Assembly: GCA_002238785.1 (NCBI GenBank)
Contig: MPNA01000013.1
Location: forward strand, 24,654-88,653
Source: a bacterium OM1 bin76
GTDB taxonomy: Bacteria; Actinomycetota; Acidimicrobiia; Spongiisociales; ZC4RG35
Direction: 5' to 3'
DNA: 64,000 nt
Position numbers and translations under genes: made by a program. Under the pieces are notes generated by a model. The model was given only the letters and a program-made list of their open reading frames with translations, ran no database searches and had not been told where the DNA came from. Positions within the stretch are counted from its first letter, which is position 1. The number at the start of each line of letters is the position of its first letter. Below, piece by piece: positions 1-7,282 of the stretch.

Positions 1-271
1 TCGACCACGGAGAAATCTCCGGATTGATCAACTCCTGAGCAATAGCAGCCGGCATCGGCAGAATACCCATCGTGTGACCATCAGGATCACCATTGAACAT
101 CGCCGCAACACCCTGCTGGATCGGAGTGATGTTCTCCACCACCACCGTCACACCATCAGGCAGGAAACCACCCTCAGACAAAACCTGAGCCAAACCCCGA
201 CTGTAAGTATCAAAACCACCACCAGGGTTATAAGGCACAATCCACGTCACATCACCACTCGGCTCCCAACC
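1..271. repeat. Direct repeat copy B of the binding-protein gene
   Basis: These 271 bases appear identical to the stretch 939 bases to the right. The offset is a multiple of three, so the reading frame of the binding-protein gene continues. The copy begins at the window edge, so its true length is unknown. Confidence 0.93.
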
Positions 272-1402
272 TGGAGCGGCCGCGGCGCCCTCGGAGCGCA
301 GTTGCCCCACCAAGGCGGGGTCGAGGGCTCTCATGGTGTCCACCTGAGCGGCCATCACACCCCGAGCCGAATCTGCATCGCGGGGGATGATGGGACGTCC
401 GGCCTCATCAGACCAGGCTGCAAAGTCGTCGGAGGTCATCGCCTCGTACAAGGTGTCACGCCAATATTCGGCTACTTCGTCGTCCAAGCCGGGCGGCATC
501 ACCACCGCACGCAACTCGGTCACCGAACCAGCAGCCTCCGGATACCCAACATCAGCAATGCTGGGAACATCAGCCAACCACGTCAACGCCTCAGGACGCT
601 GATCCTCGGTACCCAAGAACAACAACGCCCGCAAATCACCAGAATCCATGAAACCAACCAGATCGGTAGTCCCATAAACGATGTAATCAACATCACCCCG
701 GATCAAAGCAGTCGCCGCCTCCTCAGAACCCTCCGCACCGAAGTTGATCTGAGCATCCAAGCCCAACGCACCGGTAGCCACCACATTGGCGATCGAAGAC
801 GACGAGCCACGCTCCACCGTCAACGAATTCAACCCCGAAGCACCCATCAAATCATCAATCGACTGATAAGGACCATCAGCAGCCACATACAACACGTAGG
901 CATTCTCCTCAATGGAACCCAACACCGTGAACTCACCAGTCGACCACGGAGAAATCTCCGGATTGATCAACTCCTGAGCAATAGCAGCCGGCATCGGCAG
1001 AATACCCATCGTGTGACCATCAGGATCACCATTGAACATCGCCGCAACACCCTGCTGGATCGGAGTGATGTTCTCCACCACCACCGTCACACCATCAGGC
1101 AGGAAACCACCCTCAGACAAAACCTGAGCCAAACCCCGACTGTAAGTATCAAAACCACCACCAGGGTTATAAGGCACAATCCACGTCACATCACCACTCG
1201 GCTCCCAACCCATCTCTTCTGCAGGGGCAGGCTCCTCAGCCGGTTCCTCGGCGGGTTCCTCCGCCGGAGTCTCCGCCGGCGCGGCGGTGGTTGCGGGAGC
1301 CTGAGTGGTTTCAGCGACTTCGTCATCATCGCCACAGGCAGCCGTGACCAATGCCAAGGCCATCAACATGACCAAGGCCGATAGCCAAGATCTCTTTCTC
1401 AC
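1..1402 (-). CDS. Bug/TctC-family substrate-binding lipoprotein with tandem domain duplication (partial)
   Basis: This is the N-terminal 467 codons of a gene that leaves the window at its left edge. The GTG start has a GGAG site about 6 bases upstream. Residues 1-24 form a basic, hydrophobic lipoprotein signal ending in TAAC, followed by an Ala/Glu/Pro/Thr-rich linker. From residue 65 the sequence WIVPYNPGGGFDTYSRGL matches the start of Bug/TctC binding proteins, which deliver carboxylates to tripartite tricarboxylate (TTT) transporters. One full domain (65-377) is followed without a stop by a second copy starting again at GWEPSG (378 on). A normal family member has one such domain. Most of the repeated domain uses T- and G-ending codons, unlike the signal region, the domain's C-terminal part and the neighbouring genes. 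The partner TctA/TctB genes are not in view. An assembly artefact at the contig edge cannot be excluded. Confidence 0.8.
   Translation of the reverse strand, partial: MRKRSWLSALVMLMALALVTAACGDDDEVAETTQAPATTAAPAETPAEEPAEEPAEEPAPAEEMGWEPSGDVTWIVPYNPGGGFDTYSRGLAQVLSEGGFLPDGVTVVVENITPIQQGVAAMFNGDPDGHTMGILPMPAAIAQELINPEISPWSTGEFTVLGSIEENAYVLYVAADGPYQSIDDLMGASGLNSLTVERGSSSSIANVVATGALGLDAQINFGAEGSEEAATALIRGDVDYIVYGTTDLVGFMDSGDLRALLFLGTEDQRPEALTWLADVPSIADVGYPEAAGSVTELRAVVMPPGLDDEVAEYWRDTLYEAMTSDDFAAWSDEAGRPIIPRDADSARGVMAAQVDTMRALDPALVGQLRSEGAAAAPGWEPSGDVTWIVPYNPGGGFDTYSRGLAQVLSEGGFLPDGVTVVVENITPIQQGVAAMFNGDPDGHTMGILPMPAAIAQELINPEISPWS
940..1210. repeat. Direct repeat copy A of the binding-protein gene
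   Basis: This is the promoter-proximal partner of the repeat at the left edge. It encodes the first roughly 90 residues of the Bug domain. Identity stops exactly where the code leaves the domain for the acidic linker (here) or for the end of the preceding domain (other copy). Confidence 0.93.
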
Positions 1403-1524
1403 TTTATTCTCCTTCACTCGGTTGCTCGTCTTCCTTCTTTTCCAACTCAAAGGCCGTCGGCCCGGCCAGAATCAAATTGGCTATTGTATCCTATTTGCCG
1501 GTCCCAATACGCAAAAAGGCCCAC

Positions 1525-2715
1525 TTACTTTGAAATCCGGGAATCATAAGCCCGGAGGGGACCGGCCGTCGGCGCCGACACGATCAGCACGGCTGCTACG
1601 GCCGTGAACCCCACCGAGAGGGGCGCCACCAGCACCGTCATCCCCAACAGGATGGGCGCCAACAGTTTCCCGAAGTTCTTTATGGCGCCATTGGCGGCTA
1701 CCAGACTGGCTCGGTGCTCGGGGTCGGTTGCCGACGCCAAGTAGGCGTTGACGAACGTTCCCAAGACCCCGTCGGCCAGCCCGTAGACCACTGCCACCGT
1801 CATCAGAATCCAGATCTGGGCCACAAAGGCCATCACCACCAATCCCAAGCCCTGTACCACCAATCCCGCAATCACCCACCGCGATGCCGGCCCGAGTCGG
1901 GCGAGGGTTCCGCTGATGGCCGCTCCGAAGGTCCCACACAACGCGGCCGTACCAAGTATCAAACCGGCCTGGGCGGCAGTCATCCCCCGGGAGATCACCA
2001 GCAGAAGCGGGAGGTAAGACAGAAGTGCGAATTTCACGAAGAACCGCAGGAAGCCCACATAGTGGAGTGCCAGTATGCCTGGGGATCGGGCCGAGCGCCA
2101 CAACCACCGCATGCCTCCCAAACCGCCGTGCTTGCCCAGCGGCACCCAGTCCCGGAAGGTCACCAGCACCACCAAGCCGATCGGAAGCGCCAAGGCCTGC
2201 AAATACCAAGGCGCCAACCAGGAGAGGCCCACCAGAATCCCGCCCAGGATGGGATATCCGCCATCGGCCACTGACATCAACACCGACCGCCGGCCCAGGG
2301 CCCCAACCAGTTTCGGACCCTTGTAGAGATCACCCAGAATGGTGATGGTGAGAGGGAAAGCAGGAGCGAATCCCAATCCCTGCATGAACCTGATCACCAA
2401 CAGGGCGCCGAAGGACTCTTGCGCCACCAGAGGCAGAAACACCCCCGCCAAGCCGAATAGGCACAGGCCCGCTCCGAACACCCACCGCCTTCCGAACCGG
2501 TCGGCCAAGAAACCAGCTGGCACTGAAGCCAGGGCGGCAGGAATCAAGTAGACGCTGATGACCAGGGAGACCTCAGACTCTGAGAGGGCGAACCGCTCGG
2601 CCAGGGCCGGAAGTGCGGGAGAGATCAATTGAACACCGGTGATTACCGCCATGCCGCCCAGGTGGGCCATCCACTCAAACCTAAGAGGTGATCTGACCGG
2701 AAAAGACGACGTCAC
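1525..2715 (-). CDS. MFS transporter
   Basis: A 396-residue membrane protein with about 12 hydrophobic segments, the usual size for the major facilitator superfamily. The loop after the second helix carries GFLADRFGRR, the family signature. The chosen GTG start overlaps the stop of the upstream M20 peptidase as GTGA, matching the tight spacing of this operon. A later ATG about 15 codons downstream is possible but would leave a very short N-terminus. The substrate is unknown. As last gene of a cupin-ATPase-peptidase-transporter operon it probably imports or exports the substrate or product of those enzymes (inference). Confidence 0.85.
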   Translation of the reverse strand: MTSSFPVRSPLRFEWMAHLGGMAVITGVQLISPALPALAERFALSESEVSLVISVYLIPAALASVPAGFLADRFGRRWVFGAGLCLFGLAGVFLPLVAQESFGALLVIRFMQGLGFAPAFPLTITILGDLYKGPKLVGALGRRSVLMSVADGGYPILGGILVGLSWLAPWYLQALALPIGLVVLVTFRDWVPLGKHGGLGGMRWLWRSARSPGILALHYVGFLRFFVKFALLSYLPLLLVISRGMTAAQAGLILGTAALCGTFGAAISGTLARLGPASRWVIAGLVVQGLGLVVMAFVAQIWILMTVAVVYGLADGVLGTFVNAYLASATDPEHRASLVAANGAIKNFGKLLAPILLGMTVLVAPLSVGFTAVAAVLIVSAPTAGPLRAYDSRISK

Positions 2716-4007
2716 AAGGGGGACGAGACCCCGGCGCAGATAGAAAGAGCGGTGAGCGCGTAGATCTTTGCCCCATCCAGCATGTTGTCCAGATGCATGT
2801 AACCGGTCCCCTGCACAGCTGCTTTCCCCCGACTGGGCCCGAAGGTGAGGGCTGGAATGCCCACCCGGTTGTAGACGTTGGTGTCGCGCCACATCGAGAC
2901 CACCGCCGACTCGGCCCGATCCGGCATCTGATGTCCCCGGACCCTGCGATGAGCATCGGTTATAGCGCCAATCAGGGGTTCTATCCCTGCTTGAGAGGCT
3001 GCGTAGCCGGGCTTGAACATGATCAGGCGGAGTTCTGCCTCCAAACCGGTGGCTGCGATGGCGCTTCTCAGCGAGGCGGTGATCTCTGAGATATCGTCCC
3101 CAGGTCGAGTCCTCACGTCCATGTACAGAGCCGTATAGGTGGAGGAGCGATTGGGCCGCCACGGAATGCCGCCTCTGATCGCTCCGATTTGGGACTTGGG
3201 GCGCATGGTGCCGCAGGGAGTCTCGATGGTCCGGGAGTTTTCATACTCGATCGCCCACTCCTCGAGGGCGCCGATCAAAGCGCCGGCCCGCACGATGGCA
3301 TTGGGATGGGCAGAGAAGACGTCCGGTCTTTGAAGGCGAGGGGTGTACATGTTCCGGCCCCGCACGGTGATCTTGAAATACGCGGCGCCGCATTGAACCC
3401 ATGACGCAGAGAAGTCAGTGGTCTCGGCAATTACCGCGTAATCACCGGTGTACCCGTGCTCCAGTAGCCAATTGGTACCCAAACCCTTGGATTCGTAACG
3501 ATGCCCCTGGTACTCGTCCACCGGCGCCGATCCGGTCTCTCCGGCCGCCGACTTGAGCAACAGATCCCCTCGCAGCGGCGCCCCCGCCTTCTCCAGGGCC
3601 CGCCCGGCGATCATCTGCACCGACATGCAGCCTCGGTCGTTTTGGACGGTGTGCCCGTAAATCCGGTCCCCTTCCCGACGAGCGCCGACCCGATTGGGAT
3701 CGGGTGCATCCATTAAGAGATCGTAATCGGGCCCTGATGCCTCGGTGTCGAGGTGGGCGTTGTAGATGAGTGACTTGCCGCCCCCCGATCCCCGAACCAA
3801 CCCAACCGTGCTGGCTCGGCCCTCAACCATAGGCACCAGGTGACTCTCCATCCCGTTCTCTTGGTACCAGTCGTGCACCTGCCGGGCGGTGGGCTCCTCA
3901 TTGCCCAGCGGCCCGTAGGTGTTACCCAGCCGCAGCGCCAACTCGGCGAGATCCTCACGGGATTCGTCGATGCGACTCAGTACCTCGGCCACTAGTGCAG
4001 TTGTCAT
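2712..4007 (-). CDS. M20-family metallopeptidase/amidohydrolase
   Basis: 431 residues of the M20 (ArgE/DapE/ACY1) zinc hydrolase type, which cleaves amide bonds of small peptides and N-acyl amino acids. Visible features in order are NAHLDTE (metal His and catalytic Asp), NDRGCM (bridging Asp), AAGETG near the catalytic Glu position, AETTDF, and a late MHLDN carrying the C-terminal metal His. The ATG overlaps the stop of the AAA+ gene as ATGA, and its own stop overlaps the MFS start, so the genes are very likely co-translated. The substrate cannot be read from the sequence. Confidence 0.85.
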   Translation of the reverse strand: MTTALVAEVLSRIDESREDLAELALRLGNTYGPLGNEEPTARQVHDWYQENGMESHLVPMVEGRASTVGLVRGSGGGKSLIYNAHLDTEASGPDYDLLMDAPDPNRVGARREGDRIYGHTVQNDRGCMSVQMIAGRALEKAGAPLRGDLLLKSAAGETGSAPVDEYQGHRYESKGLGTNWLLEHGYTGDYAVIAETTDFSASWVQCGAAYFKITVRGRNMYTPRLQRPDVFSAHPNAIVRAGALIGALEEWAIEYENSRTIETPCGTMRPKSQIGAIRGGIPWRPNRSSTYTALYMDVRTRPGDDISEITASLRSAIAATGLEAELRLIMFKPGYAASQAGIEPLIGAITDAHRRVRGHQMPDRAESAVVSMWRDTNVYNRVGIPALTFGPSRGKAAVQGTGYMHLDNMLDGAKIYALTALSICAGVSSPL

Positions 4008-4909
4008 ACCTTCACCGCCGAGGTAGCGCGCGCCGCAGCCAACCGGAGATGGCGGACGGTCATGACCCTCTCCTGATTCTGCACGGCTAGGACAGCCTCG
4101 AACACCAGTTTGCGTAGCCGCCGACCAGAGAATCCTTCAAGTTCAGCCGCAAAGTCGGAGAGTTCGCTTCCGTTGACACCTATGCGGACAGACCGCACAT
4201 TCAGTATCGAACCAAGCTCCTCAAGACTGTCTGCCAGGATCTCGCGACGGGCTTCGGTCTCCGGAAGACCCACTTCGACCACCAGATCCGTGCGGCTCAT
4301 TACCGCTTCGTCGATGGCGCCTCCCAGATTGGAAGTGGCAACCAGCAACACATTGGGGTGATCGGATGCCAGTCGGTCCAGACCGTGGAGAGCAGCGTCG
4401 GTCGCTCGAATCACGTCAACAGGGTCAGTGCCTCCCATCGCCATCTGGCGGTTGACCGCCACGGAGGTCACCTCGTCGATGAGCACCACTACCGGCAGAT
4501 CCTTGGAGGCCAACTCGGGAATCGACTTCTCCAGTAGATTCGCCACATTGCGCTGGCTCTCGCCCAGCATCTGGGAAGGCATGGCGTGAGCATCCACCTC
4601 TGCGAAGATGATCTCGCCAAAGTGCTGTCCCAAGCGATTGCCTAAACCCTTGGCAAGGGAGGTCTTTCCCGTCCCCGGCGGCCCGTGGAGAAGAATCAAA
4701 CCGTGGAGTGGCATGCCCACCTGAGTGAACTCTGAGCGCAGCCCCAGAGCCTGGCGGGAGTAGTTGAGCAGCCTTTGCTTGACACCCTCGGGCACCACGA
4801 TGCGATCCCACCATTGCTCCCAGCCCTGATTTGGAAGAACACGCCAGCGCAGGAAACCGTATCGGTCCTGGCGCAGGTCTTCCTTGGCCACACCGCCCGG
4901 TCCGGTCAC
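4004..4909 (-). CDS. TRIP13/Pch2-like AAA+ ATPase
   Basis: 301 residues: a short N-terminus, then one AAA+ module. Walker A is GPPGTGKT (76-83), Walker B VVVLIDE (140-146), followed by TDPVDVIRATDAALHGLD, sensor-1 ATSN (191-194) and SGRRLRKL (261-268). The spacing and wording (LIDEV, DVIRATDAAL, SGR.LRKL) resemble the TRIP13/Pch2 remodelling ATPases more than FtsH, ClpX or MoxR. In eukaryotes and in some CBASS defence loci these enzymes unfold HORMA proteins. Here no HORMA, CD-NTase or effector gene is adjacent. Instead the ATPase is translationally coupled to a double cupin upstream and an M20 peptidase downstream. Its client is unknown; a role in remodelling or activating one of the operon enzymes is an inference. 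Confidence 0.8.
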   Translation of the reverse strand: MTGPGGVAKEDLRQDRYGFLRWRVLPNQGWEQWWDRIVVPEGVKQRLLNYSRQALGLRSEFTQVGMPLHGLILLHGPPGTGKTSLAKGLGNRLGQHFGEIIFAEVDAHAMPSQMLGESQRNVANLLEKSIPELASKDLPVVVLIDEVTSVAVNRQMAMGGTDPVDVIRATDAALHGLDRLASDHPNVLLVATSNLGGAIDEAVMSRTDLVVEVGLPETEARREILADSLEELGSILNVRSVRIGVNGSELSDFAAELEGFSGRRLRKLVFEAVLAVQNQERVMTVRHLRLAAARATSAVKV

Positions 4910-5946
4910 TTCGGTCTACCTGCGTCCGGAGGGGGCCACTCCATGTCTTTGAGATCCGGCGCGTCCAGTTTGGGGGGTTCTTCAAAGAGATTCAACGGGT
5001 CAAGCAGAGCTCGCATCCCCATATAGAGGCTGTCGAAGTTGTGGACTCTGATGATGGCTGCTATCTCGGTGTCGGAGGCGTTGAAATGCTGGTGCCAGGC
5101 CCAGTGGTCGACCACCGCCATGTCACCCGGCCCCCAGTCGTAACGTTCGCCATCGATTACGCTGTAACCCTGACCGGTCGTGCAGTAGAGCCAGGCTTCT
5201 CCTCCATGGCGGTGTTGGGACTGGTATAGACCGGGGGCGAGTTGATGTATCACCGCGGTGAGACCACCGGTCCGGTAGCCGATACTGCGATCAATCAGAA
5301 ACCCGCTGCGTGCTCCTCGGGGGGTCACGCGGAAGTTGATGTCGTCGAAGGCAGTCATGATCCGCGTCTCCGAGAAGGACTCTTGACGGCGCGCCAAACG
5401 TTCGATCCGTCGGGTGTAGGGGTCCGAACCCATCCCGGGTGAGGCCACCGCGGGAGGAGGTGGAAGTTCCTCAAAGCCTGTGTCTCCGGCTTCCTCTATG
5501 ATTGCCATCCCCACCATTTCCGCCAACGGCTCGGAGCCGAAGGTCACGTAGGTTGCCGGGGTATTCCCCTCGTTCCCGTGACGATGCCAAGCCCACGCGG
5601 GGAGAAACACCGTGTCCCATGCCCTCCAGTCGTACCGGCGCCCGTTGACTTCGGTCCATCCCCGGCCGGAGGTGACAAACATGATCGCATCCCAAGAGTG
5701 ACGGTGAACCGTGGAGACCGCACCCGGGGCGATCTCGTGTCGATGGGCATCCAGCACCACGCTGGGTCGGTCTCCATCTATCCCCACGAGCACTCCCCGG
5801 TCAATCCCCCGGGGAGTGGGGTGCATGACAACTTCCGAGCCCTTGACAAGATGAAGGCGGTTCTGCCGCCAGTATTCCAGTTCGTCGGATCTGCGTTTCT
5901 TCTGAACCTCGTAGTGGCTAGTGGCGGTCCGGGTTCGGGTTGTCAT
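4906..5946 (-). CDS. Double-cupin protein (gentisate dioxygenase-like fold)
   Basis: 346 residues with two cupin barrels. Barrel 1 has HRHSWD (H81, H83) and WHRH (H121, H123); barrel 2 has QHRHGGE (H245, H247, E250) and WHQH (H285, H287). Both therefore keep plausible metal ligands. Two-barrel cupins include gentisate-type ring-cleaving dioxygenases, but this protein is not close enough to name a substrate. It is the first gene of a four-gene operon and its stop overlaps the AAA+ ATPase start as ATGA. An AGAGG motif lies about 10 bases before the ATG, and a 16-bp palindrome lies about 33 bases upstream. Confidence 0.75.
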   Translation of the reverse strand: MTTRTRTATSHYEVQKKRRSDELEYWRQNRLHLVKGSEVVMHPTPRGIDRGVLVGIDGDRPSVVLDAHRHEIAPGAVSTVHRHSWDAIMFVTSGRGWTEVNGRRYDWRAWDTVFLPAWAWHRHGNEGNTPATYVTFGSEPLAEMVGMAIIEEAGDTGFEELPPPPAVASPGMGSDPYTRRIERLARRQESFSETRIMTAFDDINFRVTPRGARSGFLIDRSIGYRTGGLTAVIHQLAPGLYQSQHRHGGEAWLYCTTGQGYSVIDGERYDWGPGDMAVVDHWAWHQHFNASDTEIAAIIRVHNFDSLYMGMRALLDPLNLFEEPPKLDAPDLKDMEWPPPDAGRPK

Positions 5947-5978
5947 TTGGTACGTGCCTCTTTTTCGGGAGTCCTTTC

Positions 5979-5994
5979 AGATTGGATCCAATCT
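5979..5994. promoter_or_regulatory. Perfect palindrome, candidate GntR/VanR-type operator
   Basis: AGATTGGATCCAATCT is a perfect 16-bp inverted repeat in front of the double-cupin operon. Its core ATTGGATCCAAT is the operator sequence known for the Caulobacter vanillate repressor VanR, a GntR-family protein. A TAAGAT hexamer on the minus strand, resembling a -10 box, overlaps the palindrome, so bound repressor would block initiation. Which regulator binds is unknown. Confidence 0.7.
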
Positions 5995-6048
5995 TAGCAG
6001 ATCTGGAGGAAACGCAACCCTGCCTGTTAGATTCCAACCGACGCCGCC

Positions 6049-6447
6049 ATGCTGTCAAGAAGCAATCCGCCGGGTGTCAGCCCCCCTTCAGGCCAGTATT
6101 CACTGGTGTCCGAAGTTCCTGCCGGTGTCGCCTTGGCCTGGCTGGCCGGACAGACAGGTCGTCGGAAAGACGGGACCATGGCTGAAGACCCCGTGTCCCA
6201 GACCAAAGACACCTTCGCCAACCTCGGGGCCGTGATCGACTCACTGGGCGCCTCACCATCTGACATCGTCTGCCTTCGCACCTACCTCACGGCGGGAACT
6301 CAAGAGGGCTTTTACCGGGGACGGGGCGAGGTGTTTTCCCAGTGGTTTCCCAATGCCGACTTTCCGGTGAACACCCTGGCGGTCGTCAGCGGACTGGCCG
6401 ACCCCAGGGCTCTGGTGGAAGTCGAAGCGGTCGTTGCCCTCTCGTAG
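6049..6447 (+). CDS. RidA (YjgF/YER057c/UK114) family protein
   Basis: 132 residues in the small RidA fold, whose members deaminate reactive enamine/imine intermediates in the cytoplasm. Family-like stretches are LAWLAGQTGRRKDG, the helix with TFANLGAVIDSLGASPSDIV, and CLRTYLT carrying the Arg expected near the active site, ending with VEVEAVVAL. No clear ribosome-binding site precedes the ATG. It is divergent from the double-cupin operon and 7 bases upstream of a small metalloprotease gene. Confidence 0.8.
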   Translation: MLSRSNPPGVSPPSGQYSLVSEVPAGVALAWLAGQTGRRKDGTMAEDPVSQTKDTFANLGAVIDSLGASPSDIVCLRTYLTAGTQEGFYRGRGEVFSQWFPNADFPVNTLAVVSGLADPRALVEVEAVVALS

Positions 6448-6454
6448 AAGAGCC

Positions 6455-6814
6455 ATGCGCAGAGACGACTTCGAACAGGTCATAGAGCGGGCATTGTCCG
6501 AACTTCCCGAATGGGTGGCTTCTTTGATGGACAATGTGCTCGTAGTGGCGATGGATGGTCCGCCTCCCGAGGACAAGAGAGGCGATTGCGGTGAGGAGTT
6601 GCTGGGCGAGTATGTCGGCGTGTCGATTCCAGACCGCGCCGCCGACTACTGGGGAGTCCTGCCCGACGAGATCCGCATCTATCGATTGGCTCATCTGGAT
6701 CTGGGACTATCCCAGACCGAGACCGAAGAAGAGATCCGCCGGACCTTCCTGCACGAACTCGGCCATTACCTGGGATTCTCCGAGAAGCGACTCCACCAAC
6801 TTGGCTGGGACTAA
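6455..6814 (+). CDS. Small zincin-like metallopeptidase (PF06262 type)
   Basis: 119 residues. The C-terminal HELGHYLGFSEKRL is an HExxH zinc motif in the context typical of the short minimal zincins found in actinobacteria. The N-terminal DDFEQVIERALSELPEWV also fits that family. An ATG start just after the RidA stop, preceded by AGAAG, is preferred over an upstream in-frame TTG. The substrate of this family is not established; it is probably cytoplasmic since no signal peptide is seen. Confidence 0.85.
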   Translation: MRRDDFEQVIERALSELPEWVASLMDNVLVVAMDGPPPEDKRGDCGEELLGEYVGVSIPDRAADYWGVLPDEIRIYRLAHLDLGLSQTETEEEIRRTFLHELGHYLGFSEKRLHQLGWD

Positions 6815-7282
6815 GAGGCCGCGCGGGTAGGTGCTGACCTGCGATAATGTGCTCTTGGAGGTTGCCCGTGTTCATGATGTTGAGCAGGCATTTTGTGAAA
6901 CAGGCCGGGTTCAGAGTGCTGGAGGGCGGCAATCGGGATTTCCCTACCCGCGCACCCTCTAAGCCTAGGCAGCACCGATTGTTGCCCGGGTGACCGACCC
7001 CGGTGCCTGCTGTACCGATCTATGGCAGACCATCACAGCAAAAGTGTCCCACCCCCCGGCGCAAACTAAAGACATCGACAATCACCGCCAGGGCAGGTTC
7101 CACCCAAGCGGGATCACACAAAGAGCGGACTCGTTTCCGAAACGGTTCCATCGGGAAACGACCACTCTTCACCGCCGTTCAGCGGCTTCCCACACGAGGC
7201 AAGGGGGGCTGGCGTTAGCCTACCCAACCTCGTTCCCAACCGGCTAGGTGGTGGAGGGGGAGGGGCCCTGATAGGGGCCGAC
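6815..7282. other. Intergenic region without a recognised gene
   Basis: This gap of about 470 bases lies between the zinc protease and the 3' end of a lipoprotein gene. Neither strand holds an open frame with convincing protein-like composition. The left third is bounded by a perfect 11-bp inverted repeat, listed separately. The right part is GC-rich with G/C runs and has no recognisable tRNA or riboswitch. Confidence 0.6.
6821..6953. repeat. 133-bp segment flanked by 11-bp inverted repeats
   Basis: GCGCGGGTAGG on the left is exactly complementary to CCTACCCGCGC on the right. The inside shows no gene. It could be a miniature element or remnant, or a long-range RNA structure; no target-site duplication was recognised. 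Confidence 0.45.

Noticed and set aside
74..1384. Long plus-strand open frame of about 436 codons
   Set aside because: It is antisense to the binding-protein gene, is rich in Arg/His/Thr with low-complexity repeats, and has no recognisable domain.
4004..4909. CBASS or other HORMA-TRIP13 defence system
   Set aside because: No HORMA protein, CD-NTase, nuclease or membrane effector is encoded on either side; the neighbours are metabolic enzymes.
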